64,000 bases of DNA from JAXGMV01 sp040768445 (GTDB lineage: Bacteria > Chloroflexota > Anaerolineae > Anaerolineales > Anaerolineaceae), in assembly GCA_040768445.1 (NCBI GenBank), contig JAXGMV010000001.1:2418001-2482000 (forward strand), in the 5' to 3' direction. How positions within the stretch are numbered: position 1 is the first letter of the stretch; each line of letters starts with the position of its first letter. Made by a program: the position numbers and the translations under genes. Below the pieces are notes generated by a model. That model had not been told where the DNA came from. It searched no databases and worked only from the letters and a program-made list of their open reading frames with translations. Of the stretch, positions 1-8,884 are shown piece by piece.

Positions 1-7
1 CTGGGGA

Positions 8-2212
8 TTGTTTTCTTGGACTGATCAGTCCAGTGCAACACACAATTCTGGAGAGCAAATCGAATTGACATTGGGTCCAGATGAATTTGGTATTCATTAC
101 GTGTTGACGTATAAGATCAGCAGTAACTCCCGGGCAATTCAGTGGAGGCTTAAGCTATCCAATCAATCAAGAAAGCCTATTTGGCTTGAGAAAATCACCC
201 TACTAGATCTTTCACTCAAAGCTGCCGGCAATCAGAACCACAAATCATTTCTTGGCATTTCCGACTCTCATTTCAAGGATCAATTCTTTTTCTCTAACGG
301 ATGGCAATCCTGGTCAGGTACAGGCATAAAAAAGGGTTTAACACACCAGCACAGAACGAAATTAAGACCATTTTTGGCAGCACGGTCAGAAAATTATGGG
401 ACGATAGAGCATAATAAGGCAGGCCATTATTGGAGCGATTTCTATGCGCTTTATGGGGATACTCGCCATGAAACAGGAGCAGTATTAGGTTTTCTGACAC
501 AGCAGCAAAATTTTGGATCGATATCAATTGACTTGCATCCAAAAACTTCAGCCAGCTTAAAAATGTGGGCAAATGGTGATTCGGCTCGAATTGACCCCGG
601 GATGACATTTGTAACTGATTGGGCATATTTTCAATTTGTCTCACTTAATAACGAACATCCTTACGATGATTATCTCAAGGCTGTAAACCAAGTAAACCAA
701 TGTAGGGAATTCTCAGGGTCACCAACCGGGTGGTGTTCCTGGTACCAGTACTTTCAGGACATATCAGACACAGTGATAAAAGAGAATACAAAAATGCTTG
801 CGGAATTCAATAAAAAGCTACCGCTCAAACTTGTTCAAACGGATGATGGTTTTGTGACCAAGATCGGCGATTGGTATGACCTGAAAAGAGGTTTTGAACA
901 CGGTTTGACTGATATATCCTCCTACGTTGCAAAAAAGAATTTTACGCCAGGAATTTGGTTAGCACCTTATATTCTTCAAGCAGACAGTCAAATTCAAAAG
1001 GAACATCCGGATTTTATTCTCAAAGGTTATGATGATCGACCAGTCAATGCGGGCTTTGGATGGAATGGTTTGACAACTGCATTAGACCTGACTCATCCAG
1101 GTGTGCATGATCATGTATGTAAATTAATCGATAACGCGGTTTATCAATGGGGATTTGACTACCTTAAATTAGATTTTTTATATGCAGGCGCTTTGAAAGG
1201 GAAGCACTTGGATCCAACCAAGACCAGGGCACAATCTCTATATATATCGTTTAAAGCTATCAGGGAAGTAGCAGGTAAAGAGACTTACTTGCTTGCGTGT
1301 GGATGCCCGATAGGTGCAGGTATTGGATTATTTGATGGGATGCGTATATCCACTGACATAAGTGAATCTTGGACACCTGAATTTGCTGGTGTTAGGAACA
1401 TTTTGAAAAATGAAGAAACAATGCCTTCTGCCAAATATGCAATCCGTAACATGCTTACAAGGTCGCACCAACATAAAAAGTGGTGGAATAATGACCCGGA
1501 TTGTGTGCAATTAAGGGATAAACAGAAACTCACACTTGCTGAGCGGCAAAGTCATATCATCGCGGTTGCATTAACAGGTGGCTCTTACATCATTTCTGAT
1601 AATCTTAAAAAATTATCAGAGGAAAATGTTACCGAAGGCGCAAGACTACTCCCATTGATTGATAAACGTGCAGTAATTGTTGACCTTTGGCAGAACGAAT
1701 TTCCAAAATTAATAAAATTGCCACTAAGTGGCGCCCCGGGTGACTGGTATCTGTTGGCATACTTTAATTGGTCAGATAAAAAAGAAAAAGCTGTTATTAA
1801 ATGCGATCAATTCAAACTAAATTCTGACCGTTATTTTGTGCGTTCATACTGGGATGATCAGGTTAGGATCAGCAGTAAGGGGGAGCCGCTTTGGACAGGT
1901 GCTATAAACCCTCATGGTGTTGTTCTGCTTGCAGTAAGGTCGTTTTCGTCAACACCAGTTTATCTGGGTGGTTCTCTTCACATTTCTCAGGGACTGGAAG
2001 TTGAAGCTCTTGAAATGAGGGGCGATTCTTGCTCTATTAAATTGAATCTCCAGCATGAGGCTGAAGGCTTTATAGATATATACCTTCCAGTGGAACCGGC
2101 GTACGCGACAGCAGGTGATGACCCTGTCAAATTCGCTCAAATCGAAAATGGTTTTTATCGAATTTTTCTAAGGGTAGACAAGAGTGTTATCGTAAATATC
2201 TTTTACAAATAA
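8..2212 (+). CDS. Alpha-galactosidase, GH36 family (5' end probably cut by the window)
   Basis: Hydrolyses terminal alpha-galactosides, probably in the cytoplasm since no signal peptide is visible. The protein has an N-terminal beta-sandwich (about residues 1-240, with the FFSNGWQSWS motif near residue 94), a TIM barrel with WCSWYQYF (about 245) and LVQTDDGF, and a C-terminal beta domain. In KLDFLYAG, Asp389 is the expected nucleophile; in GMRISTDIS, Asp450 is the expected acid/base. The first possible start is a TTG at base 8 with no ribosome site in view, and the frame stays open to base 2, so the true start probably lies a little upstream. At 734 residues it is close to full family length. 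Family assignment is firm; substrate (melibiose, raffinose or other) is not. Confidence 0.88.
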   Translation: MFSWTDQSSATHNSGEQIELTLGPDEFGIHYVLTYKISSNSRAIQWRLKLSNQSRKPIWLEKITLLDLSLKAAGNQNHKSFLGISDSHFKDQFFFSNGWQSWSGTGIKKGLTHQHRTKLRPFLAARSENYGTIEHNKAGHYWSDFYALYGDTRHETGAVLGFLTQQQNFGSISIDLHPKTSASLKMWANGDSARIDPGMTFVTDWAYFQFVSLNNEHPYDDYLKAVNQVNQCREFSGSPTGWCSWYQYFQDISDTVIKENTKMLAEFNKKLPLKLVQTDDGFVTKIGDWYDLKRGFEHGLTDISSYVAKKNFTPGIWLAPYILQADSQIQKEHPDFILKGYDDRPVNAGFGWNGLTTALDLTHPGVHDHVCKLIDNAVYQWGFDYLKLDFLYAGALKGKHLDPTKTRAQSLYISFKAIREVAGKETYLLACGCPIGAGIGLFDGMRISTDISESWTPEFAGVRNILKNEETMPSAKYAIRNMLTRSHQHKKWWNNDPDCVQLRDKQKLTLAERQSHIIAVALTGGSYIISDNLKKLSEENVTEGARLLPLIDKRAVIVDLWQNEFPKLIKLPLSGAPGDWYLLAYFNWSDKKEKAVIKCDQFKLNSDRYFVRSYWDDQVRISSKGEPLWTGAINPHGVVLLAVRSFSSTPVYLGGSLHISQGLEVEALEMRGDSCSIKLNLQHEAEGFIDIYLPVEPAYATAGDDPVKFAQIENGFYRIFLRVDKSVIVNIFYK

Positions 2213-2260
2213 ATCCCAAAATATTTAACAACTTAGACAAAAAATATAGAGGCGCCTCTC

Positions 2261-2276
2261 TGGTATTATTCTTGCA
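2261..2276 (+). promoter_or_regulatory. Candidate sigma-54 (-24/-12) promoter upstream of the 220-residue membrane protein
   Basis: The bases TGGTAT-N5-TTGCA place GG and GC exactly 12 bases apart, the sigma-54 spacing. It is weaker than the sites at 30003 and 34594 because TAT replaces CAC in the -24 element. It lies about 100 bases before the ATG at 2373, and the leader holds an imperfect hairpin around two ATGCAT words (about 2302-2334). The presence of rpoN in the same window makes the match more meaningful. Confidence 0.45.
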
Positions 2277-2372
2277 CCTAAAGAGATTGATAGAAGAAAC
2301 CACGCGTATGCATGTTATAGCGATGCATGTGTGATATTCATTCTAAAGCCTGTCTGATTTAGTGAGGTTATT

Positions 2373-3035
2373 ATGCAGAAAAAATTATCATCGAATTTCT
2401 TTATTGTAGTTGTTGCTCTGGTTGTGTTGGTTCTGGTTGTAAGCGTTGTTGCAGCAATGATGATGCGACCTTCAATGGTGGGTAGTAAAGCGATCGGCAG
2501 TGACAAGTCACCTCAGGTCACAGAATTGAACGCACAAATTAATGAATATGAAAAAATGTTAAAAGATAATTCTTTGACAGATGAAGCCAGAAACTCACTG
2601 CAAGAGAAACTGACCATGGCGCAGCATCAATTAGAGTTATACACACAATTAAGTGCTGATATTGGTGGAGAGCCTGATGCAAAACAGGCTGAAATTCCTA
2701 TTCTAGATGACCCTAATTTTGAAACTGGAATATTCGAGGGTGATGGCGGCATGTTTAGACCGGAAGTCGCAGTGATTCAAAACTATTATCAAACTCAATA
2801 CGGTGACCAATACATTCAAGCATACGCTGGCGCAGTTGGCACTGACAAAAGCCAGGGCATTGTGATTTTGGCAGTCACATCCATAGATAAAATGGAGACC
2901 ACGTTTGAACAGTTCTTGACTCCCGTAAACGAGGGATATGTAAGAATTGAAAATGTAGACAACCATATCATTTTTTTGATCACTGAAAGCCAAAATCATT
3001 TGAGTTTTCGTATCAGAGAAAAGGTATTCGAATAA
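2373..3035 (+). CDS. Membrane-anchored coiled-coil protein of unknown function
   Basis: I do not recognise a family. The start is ATG with GAGG seven bases upstream. Residues about 8-30 form one hydrophobic segment after a short basic start, so the protein is likely anchored in the membrane with the rest outside. Residues about 48-95 are heptad-like and rich in Glu, Gln and Leu (INEYEKMLKDN, LQEKLTMAQHQLELY), suggesting a coiled coil. The remainder is a mixed alpha/beta domain that ends in FRIREKVFE. It stands alone between the galactosidase and a strong bidirectional terminator. The sigma-54-like promoter upstream would put it under the rpoN system encoded 28 kb away. Confidence 0.7.
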   Translation: MQKKLSSNFFIVVVALVVLVLVVSVVAAMMMRPSMVGSKAIGSDKSPQVTELNAQINEYEKMLKDNSLTDEARNSLQEKLTMAQHQLELYTQLSADIGGEPDAKQAEIPILDDPNFETGIFEGDGGMFRPEVAVIQNYYQTQYGDQYIQAYAGAVGTDKSQGIVILAVTSIDKMETTFEQFLTPVNEGYVRIENVDNHIIFLITESQNHLSFRIREKVFE

Positions 3036-3053
3036 ATCCATAATTGTGATAGA

Positions 3054-3087
3054 AAAACCGGCTAACGTAGATTCGTTAGCCGGTTTT
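3054..3087. terminator. Bidirectional intrinsic terminator
   Basis: A perfect 14-bp inverted repeat (AAAACCGGCTAACG at 3054-3067 with its complement at 3074-3087) and a 6-base loop. A/T runs at both ends let it stop transcription from both convergent genes. Confidence 0.88.
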
Positions 3088-3100
3088 AACTTTACTTTTG

Positions 3101-4048
3101 CTACTCCGGGTTTTGCTCTTTAGCTGCTTTCTTTTTCTTACGAGAGCGAATAATCCAAATAATCAATAATATTGGAGCGACAAATAATAAGACTACTGGG
3201 ATTGCGAAAAGCCCTGTCCAGATTACTAGGTTTACAAAGAATTTTGCTGCGTTTATCAGCGCTTGAACAGCATCCCGTGCAACACCTTTTGGTTCCCATT
3301 TGCCAATGGTTAATGGTTGGATTGAATCCTTTGAAATTAATTCGATGGAGATCGAAGATAATTTTGCTGCTTCATCGTAATATTTGATTTGACCTTTGAG
3401 AACCTCAATTTGCTCATTAACATTGGTTAGTTCTCGGTAAACTGCAAGCACATCTTCAGTTTTTGTTGCTTTTGACAAGATTTCACGCAATTTTTCTGCA
3501 GCGTCTTCCAGGTTGCGGAGGCGTGATTGCAGGTCAGTGTATTGGCTGGTTACATCTTCGCCGATAATGTTTTCTGACTGAATATCGGTCTCAGGATTAT
3601 TGACCAATCCTTTAATTTCCTCCATCGCAGCATCAAGCTGATCTGATAATACACGGACCATCATCGATGCTTGTGTCACCTCTACATCGTTGGCCATTGT
3701 CCGCTTGTAAACATTAGAATTCACAACGAAACCACCGTATTTTGTTGTAATGCGGATGATATCCTCCACATTTTTTGCGGGATCATCAACAATGATAGCA
3801 AGGCTGGCGTTTTTTATTACAATTCGTTCAAGTGCTGCGGTTGAGTCATAAGCCACATTGCCGCTAACGCTGTATTCACCTTCCGAAGTGACCATCTCTT
3901 TCTCAAATGCCATCGGCGCTTCGGCAGCCGGTGCCATCATTGGCATACTTTGTGAAACCGTTTCTGATATACCTCTGTTCATTGATGCACAGGACGACAG
4001 GCTTAGAATCGTGATAAGAAATATGGTTAACAGACGAATCTTTTTCAT
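3101..4048 (-). CDS. DUF4349 domain lipoprotein
   Basis: A surface lipoprotein of unknown function. The start is set at ATG 4048, not the longer frame from 4084, because a strong AGGAGG lies just upstream (about 4052-4059). The protein then begins MKKIRLL, a hydrophobic stretch and an LSSC lipobox. The central part matches DUF4349: a beta-rich N-terminal half (IVIKNASLAIIVDDP), a long helical hairpin (TDLQSRLRNLEDAAEKL, ELTNVNEQIEVLKGQ) and a C-terminal transmembrane helix followed by a basic tail RSRKKKKAAK. So it is tethered twice, by lipid and by helix. The Met/Pro/Ala-rich stretch after the lipobox looks like a linker. Confidence 0.82.
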   Translation of the reverse strand: MKKIRLLTIFLITILSLSSCASMNRGISETVSQSMPMMAPAAEAPMAFEKEMVTSEGEYSVSGNVAYDSTAALERIVIKNASLAIIVDDPAKNVEDIIRITTKYGGFVVNSNVYKRTMANDVEVTQASMMVRVLSDQLDAAMEEIKGLVNNPETDIQSENIIGEDVTSQYTDLQSRLRNLEDAAEKLREILSKATKTEDVLAVYRELTNVNEQIEVLKGQIKYYDEAAKLSSISIELISKDSIQPLTIGKWEPKGVARDAVQALINAAKFFVNLVIWTGLFAIPVVLLFVAPILLIIWIIRSRKKKKAAKEQNPE

Positions 4049-4115
4049 TTGCTCCTCCTCAGAAATAAAAGAACTGTTACTCAAGTGACGTTAGTCCTTA
4101 GCAATTTGTTCCAAT

Positions 4116-4862
4116 TTACCAGCCATCAGTCAGCCTATCACCGTGATTGTGCGGAAGTCTCTTCCTGAAAATTTCAGTTTGAACAGCAAGATAATCATAT
4201 GATACACGAAAATTCTGCCAGGTCTTGTTCTCTTTGCCGACTGATAAAATCCCATAAGAGGCACGATTGTCATGATCTCTTGGTTGTCCAACTGATCCCG
4301 GATTAATGATCATCCTTTTTTCAGCAGAGATGACAAAAGGATATTTGCTATCAGCTGGCACCCAATTCACTGATTTCAAGTTCTGGTTTAAGTGAAAGAT
4401 CCCTGGAATGTGGGTATGTCCGACAAGGCACAATTGAGTTTTTATGAGGGAAAAACTTTTTTGTGCTGTATAACTGTCAAGCATGTATTCCCATAAAGGA
4501 TTCGATGGTGTGCCATGTACAAGGGTCGCATGATTTACAACAACTTGTTGAGGTAGAAATTTTATGTACTCAGAGTTTTCTTGTGACAGCACTGATGATG
4601 TCCATTGAGATGATATTCGGGCCTCATAATTAAACGCAGATAGACTCAAAAGGCCAACAGCAGCGGCATCATGGTTGCCCATGATCGAAATAGCAGGATT
4701 CAATTGGCGGATTAAATCCACACACTCATTTGGGTGTGGCCCATAACCAATAATATCTCCCAGGCACCAGACCTGGTCTACGACACCCGCATGTGAGATA
4801 ACTTGCTCCAAAGCAGGCATGTTCCCGTGAATGTCAGAAATTACCAGTATCCGTTCAGTCAT
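4116..4862 (-). CDS. Metallophosphoesterase, YfcE/calcineurin-like
   Basis: A two-metal phosphoesterase of about usual length (248 residues). All signature blocks are visible in order: SDIHGN (about 9-14), GDIIGYGPHPNECV (about 34), GNHDAA (about 61), a late His in HATLVHG, and GHTHIPG (about 147). The C-terminal NPGSVGQPRDHD is typical of this COG0639/COG0622-like group. No signal peptide, so cytoplasmic. It lies 133 bases after coaBC on the same strand and could be the last gene of that operon, though the gap is longer than any within it. The substrate cannot be told from sequence. Confidence 0.85.
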   Translation of the reverse strand: MTERILVISDIHGNMPALEQVISHAGVVDQVWCLGDIIGYGPHPNECVDLIRQLNPAISIMGNHDAAAVGLLSLSAFNYEARISSQWTSSVLSQENSEYIKFLPQQVVVNHATLVHGTPSNPLWEYMLDSYTAQKSFSLIKTQLCLVGHTHIPGIFHLNQNLKSVNWVPADSKYPFVISAEKRMIINPGSVGQPRDHDNRASYGILSVGKENKTWQNFRVSYDYLAVQTEIFRKRLPHNHGDRLTDGW

Positions 4863-4995
4863 TTATGCCCGTCTAGAATAGCCTTAATTAAGAAAATCTG
4901 GTTTGAACAATCACAGGAAAAACAAAAATTAAAAGGGTTACTTCAAAAACAATTATGAAGTGAGAGAATATGCAAAACTTCTAAAACGTCTCTTG

Positions 4996-6207
4996 TTATT
5001 TATCGAGTTGAATTAGCCTTTCAATAATTGCTTCCGCAACTTCACTTTTTGACATCAGAGGTAGATGCTCTAGTTTTCCGTCGTGGAATATCAAAGATAC
5101 CCTGTTTGTGTCGACGCTAAATCCTGCATCCGGTGCACTGATGTCATTTGCTACGATCATGTCAAGTTTCTTTTTGGACACTTTTTTTGTTGCGTTTGTA
5201 ATCAGATTATCACTCTCTGCAGCAAAACCTATTATAAACTTGGGGTAATGCTTTGCTGTCTTTACCTGAGAAACGGCCAGTAAAATATCATCTGTTGGTT
5301 CAAGAAAAATTGATTCTATTCCGTGTTCTTTTTTAATCTTCTGACTTGCTGCATTTTTTGGCCTAAAATCAGCCACAGCTGCTGCCATGATTAAAGCATG
5401 ACTACCCGGTAATTGTTCAATAAGTGCAGCTTGAAGTTCTGCTGCAGTTTGAAATTTGATACACTGACAGCCATACGGGAGGGGTGCCTGGATCGAGCCA
5501 TATAGTAAGGTCACCTCTGCGCCAGCATCAATTGCTGCTTGTGCAACCGCAATTCCCTGTTTACCTGAAGATCTATTGGTTATAACCCTGACGGGATCAA
5601 TAATTTCCTGCGTTCCACCTGCAGTGACAATCACTTTTTTCCCAGAAAGTGGGCCGCCTTGCGCAGTAATTTTACGTAGATGTCCAATTATTTCGAATGG
5701 TTCAACAAAACGTCCAAGACCTGTGAGACCTGAAGCAAGGTGCCCTTCGTCTGGGCCGATAAAAATGACACCACGCTCCTGTAATTTTTTGACATTTTCC
5801 TGAGTGGCAGGATGCGCATACATGCCAGCATCCATCGCTGGTGCAATGACGAGAGGGCACCGTGCTGCCAGGGCTGTCACTGTGAGCAAATTATCTCCGA
5901 TGCCATTGGCTAATTTGGCAATGGTGTTGGCAGTAGCCGGCGCTATAACCATCAAATCCGCAGTGTGGCCAAGTCCGACATGAATGACATGACCTTCGCC
6001 TCCCCATAAATCAGAATCTATAAAAGCCTTGGTAGCTGTCACAGATTCAAAAGAAATAGGATTGATGAACCTTGTTGCAGCTTCGGTCAATATGACATTG
6101 ACTTGAGCACCAGTCTGGTGCAGCTTTGAGGCTAAGTCAGCGCCTTTGTAGGCAGCAATAGAACCAGTTATTCCAAGAATGATTTTCTTATTTTGTAATG
6201 GGTTCAT
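4996..6207 (-). CDS. coaBC: Bifunctional phosphopantothenoylcysteine decarboxylase/phosphopantothenate-cysteine ligase
   Basis: Performs two successive steps of coenzyme A synthesis: coupling cysteine to 4'-phosphopantothenate, then FMN-dependent decarboxylation to 4'-phosphopantetheine. The N-terminal CoaC flavoprotein (about 1-185) starts ILGITGSIAAYKGADL and has VIAPAMDAGMYAHPATQ; Asp stands where E. coli has the Asn of PXMN, a variant I believe is common outside proteobacteria. The C-terminal CoaB part (about 188-403) has VIVTAGGTQEIIDPVR, ITNRSSGKQG and AAAVADFRPK. Its ATG overlaps the coaX stop by 4 bases, so it is translationally coupled as last core gene of the metH operon. Confidence 0.95.
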   Translation of the reverse strand: MNPLQNKKIILGITGSIAAYKGADLASKLHQTGAQVNVILTEAATRFINPISFESVTATKAFIDSDLWGGEGHVIHVGLGHTADLMVIAPATANTIAKLANGIGDNLLTVTALAARCPLVIAPAMDAGMYAHPATQENVKKLQERGVIFIGPDEGHLASGLTGLGRFVEPFEIIGHLRKITAQGGPLSGKKVIVTAGGTQEIIDPVRVITNRSSGKQGIAVAQAAIDAGAEVTLLYGSIQAPLPYGCQCIKFQTAAELQAALIEQLPGSHALIMAAAVADFRPKNAASQKIKKEHGIESIFLEPTDDILLAVSQVKTAKHYPKFIIGFAAESDNLITNATKKVSKKKLDMIVANDISAPDAGFSVDTNRVSLIFHDGKLEHLPLMSKSEVAEAIIERLIQLDK

Positions 6208-6977
6208 GATGGTTTATTGAGATCCCAAATAATTTTTATCCCTTCGAGGGTTAACCAAGGTGACACAATGTCAATTACATCTGTTTCAGAGGAGATAATG
6301 GTTGCAAGACCGCCAGTAGCAATGATTTTTGTGTCAGCACCAAGATGCTCCTTGAATCTTGACACCATACCTTCAACCAATGAAACATACCCAAATATCA
6401 TTCCCGCCTGTATGGCGTGAACCGTGTTTGTCCCAATCACTGAAGGTGGTGTTTCAAGTTCTATCCGGGGGAGTTTGGCTGTTCGAGTGAATAACGCGTC
6501 CAGTGCAATCCCGATTCCAGGTGCGATGGCACCACCCAGGTATTCATTGCTACGATTTATGGCATTGAAGGTTGTTGCAGTGCCAAAATCAATAACACAC
6601 GCTGGCGCACCATGCAGGTGCTTTACTGCAACTGCATCCGCAATACGGTCAGCTCCGACAGCGTCTGGATTATCGTATAAGATCGAAATGCCCGTCTCCA
6701 ATCGATGATTTACTATGAGAGGGTTGATAGAACAATACTCCTGGCAGGCCTGGATAACCCTGCCAGTCACCGGTGGTGCAACACTGGCAAGGCAAATTCC
6801 TTCCAAATCGGATTTTGTTAACCCGATGTTAGTGAGTAACCCTAAAATCTGAATGCCATACTCATCTGGCATGCGCTCATGGTCAGTAGCCAGGCGCCAG
6901 TGGGCAGTCATATTTTTGTTTTCGAATACACCGATGGTAATGTTTGTATTACCAATATCAATCGCGAGTACCGTCAT
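6204..6977 (-). CDS. coaX: Type III pantothenate kinase
   Basis: Phosphorylates pantothenate in the first committed step of coenzyme A synthesis. The ASKHA fold is shown by the N-terminal phosphate loop AIDIGNTNITIGVF, the DAVGADRIADA block (about 106) and DFGTATTFN (about 131), all typical of the CoaX type, which is not feedback-inhibited by CoA. 257 residues is normal. It overlaps the upstream methyltransferase gene and the downstream coaBC by 4 bases each, so pantothenate phosphorylation and the next two steps are made together. Confidence 0.95.
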   Translation of the reverse strand: MTVLAIDIGNTNITIGVFENKNMTAHWRLATDHERMPDEYGIQILGLLTNIGLTKSDLEGICLASVAPPVTGRVIQACQEYCSINPLIVNHRLETGISILYDNPDAVGADRIADAVAVKHLHGAPACVIDFGTATTFNAINRSNEYLGGAIAPGIGIALDALFTRTAKLPRIELETPPSVIGTNTVHAIQAGMIFGYVSLVEGMVSRFKEHLGADTKIIATGGLATIISSETDVIDIVSPWLTLEGIKIIWDLNKPS

Positions 6978-8866
6978 ATTTTTGGTGTCCTTGATTTGAT
7001 GTTATCAATGATCTCTGCTGCATAGTCAAACCGGTTGAATGCCGGCATGAGGTAGATGCCCTGCACTTCTGATTGTATCTCATTCACCAATTCAAGTGAA
7101 ATAGCAATCCCTTCCCTGGCAGCATTATCGCCAGATTTTTCAATACGTGAGAAGATTTCCTCTGGAATGATGATGCCCGGAACCTCGTGCTGTAAGAAAC
7201 TCGCATGCCGGTAGCTTACAAGCGGTAATAAGCCCACTAGAAGAGGAAGAGATAATTTACCATAGGTTTCTTCAAAAAAAGAGAGGAAGCGTTTGACATG
7301 GCGATGGTCAAATATTGGCTGGGTCAATATGAAATCAGCACCAGATTTAATTTTTCGGTTCAATACCTTTGCTTCATGAGCAATGTCAGGATTTTGAATA
7401 TTTAAAGCACAGCCGATAAAGAAAGAGGTGGGCTGTCCGATATCGCTGCCCGCGTGGTCAACGCCGGCGTTGAACCCCTGTTTAATTAATTTGATTAAGC
7501 CGGATGGAACGAGATCGTAATTGTCCATGGCATCCGGGTAATCTCCCACGGCCGTGGGGTCACCCATCACGACAAAGACGTTTCTAACGTTAATCGCATG
7601 TGCAGCTAGCAGGTCTCCCTGTACTCGGAGCAGGTTCCTGCCGCGGGTTGGAAAATGCAGGATGGTTTCTGTTTTTGTTTCTTTTTGAATGATGCTGCAA
7701 ACAGCCCAGGGGCTCATGCGCATGCGTGCCATCGGGGAATCAGCCACATTAATGACATCTGCACCGGAATCTACAAGCAAGCTTGCACCAGCAATGATCT
7801 TGTGAAGAGATAATCCCCTGGGCGGGTCCATTTCTACTGCGACAACAAACTCGCCATCTGATAATTTCTTTGAAAGGTTTGTCGGTGATTCTTTGATACC
7901 ATTTTCAGCAATTTCATCCAAGGCTGTGGAGATCTCGTCTATTTGAATTGTTGGGAGAGACCGTTGATAAGCGCGATGAATGGCACTGATGTGTGCTGGT
8001 GTTGTGCCGCAGCATCCACCAATGATATTGACACCCGCCTGCCAGAAGGAACGGGCGTACTCTTCAAAATATTCCGGTGCAGCCGCATACATGATTCGTC
8101 CACCAACTTGTTCTGGCCAACCTGCATTTGGCTTGATCGCAAAAAAGCTTTCAGGCACTGCCTGCCGCATTTGCTTGAGAATTCTTAGCAGCTGGTTTGG
8201 GCCACCAGAACAGTTTGCACCAATGATCTCAGCACCTGCTGCTCGGATTTGCAAGGCAACTTTTGCCGGGGAATCACCAAGCAGGGTGCGATCATCCCTG
8301 GTGAATGTCATAGACGCGATTACCGGCAGTTCTGGCATAATTTCTTTTGCCGCCAGAATTGCTTCCCTGATTTCGTACAAATCAGTCATAGTTTCAATGA
8401 CCAGGAGGTCAATCCCAGCATTAACAAGAGCCTGGATTTGTTCAGAAAAAGCTTTTCTCGCCTCTACAAGCGTTACACGTCCAAACGGCTCCAGCCTGAC
8501 TCCAAGCGGTCCGACATCACCGGCAATAAATACATCCTTGAACGAAGCAAGAACAACACGTTTTGCAAGTTCAACACCAGCCTGATTAATTTTTCCTACA
8601 AGATCCTCATGACCGTGTCGCGACAATTTATAACGGTTGGCACCAAAGGTATTCGTATAGATAATCTCTGCACCAGCTTCAATGTATTCTCGATGAATCT
8701 CCGCAACGAGTGCAGGGTCGCTCAAATCCAAATGGTCAAAACAATCATCAAATGACACACCGCGCTGATGCAGCAGGGTTCCCATTGCACCATCGGATAT
8801 GATTGGTTTAGTTTCCCTTATTCTTGAGTAAAAACGGTTGCTTTCGGTTTGTTTGTTATCTGGCAT
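6974..8866 (-). CDS. Bifunctional homocysteine S-methyltransferase / 5,10-methylenetetrahydrofolate reductase (YitJ type)
   Basis: Two fused enzymes of the methionine branch of one-carbon metabolism. Residues about 15-310 are a homocysteine-binding barrel with GAMGTLLHQRG, GANCSGGP and GGCCGTTPAH; the Cys of the second and the Cys pair of the third bind the zinc that activates homocysteine. Residues about 335-630 are a flavin-dependent MTHFR barrel (FVVAVEMDPPRG, VMGDPTAVGDYP, FILTQPIFD). This is the architecture of Bacillus YitJ. Next to MetH it probably supplies 5-methyl-THF, while its first domain may use another methyl donor or help MetH. It follows metH by 18 bases and overlaps coaX by 4. 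Confidence 0.92.
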   Translation of the reverse strand: MPDNKQTESNRFYSRIRETKPIISDGAMGTLLHQRGVSFDDCFDHLDLSDPALVAEIHREYIEAGAEIIYTNTFGANRYKLSRHGHEDLVGKINQAGVELAKRVVLASFKDVFIAGDVGPLGVRLEPFGRVTLVEARKAFSEQIQALVNAGIDLLVIETMTDLYEIREAILAAKEIMPELPVIASMTFTRDDRTLLGDSPAKVALQIRAAGAEIIGANCSGGPNQLLRILKQMRQAVPESFFAIKPNAGWPEQVGGRIMYAAAPEYFEEYARSFWQAGVNIIGGCCGTTPAHISAIHRAYQRSLPTIQIDEISTALDEIAENGIKESPTNLSKKLSDGEFVVAVEMDPPRGLSLHKIIAGASLLVDSGADVINVADSPMARMRMSPWAVCSIIQKETKTETILHFPTRGRNLLRVQGDLLAAHAINVRNVFVVMGDPTAVGDYPDAMDNYDLVPSGLIKLIKQGFNAGVDHAGSDIGQPTSFFIGCALNIQNPDIAHEAKVLNRKIKSGADFILTQPIFDHRHVKRFLSFFEETYGKLSLPLLVGLLPLVSYRHASFLQHEVPGIIIPEEIFSRIEKSGDNAAREGIAISLELVNEIQSEVQGIYLMPAFNRFDYAAEIIDNIKSRTPKI

Positions 8867-8884
8867 TGGTTACACTTTCTCGCT

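Noticed and set aside
7980..8585. A 201-residue open frame opposite the methyltransferase/MTHFR gene
   Set aside because: Lies wholly antisense to a clearly recognised enzyme, has biased composition and no ribosome site.
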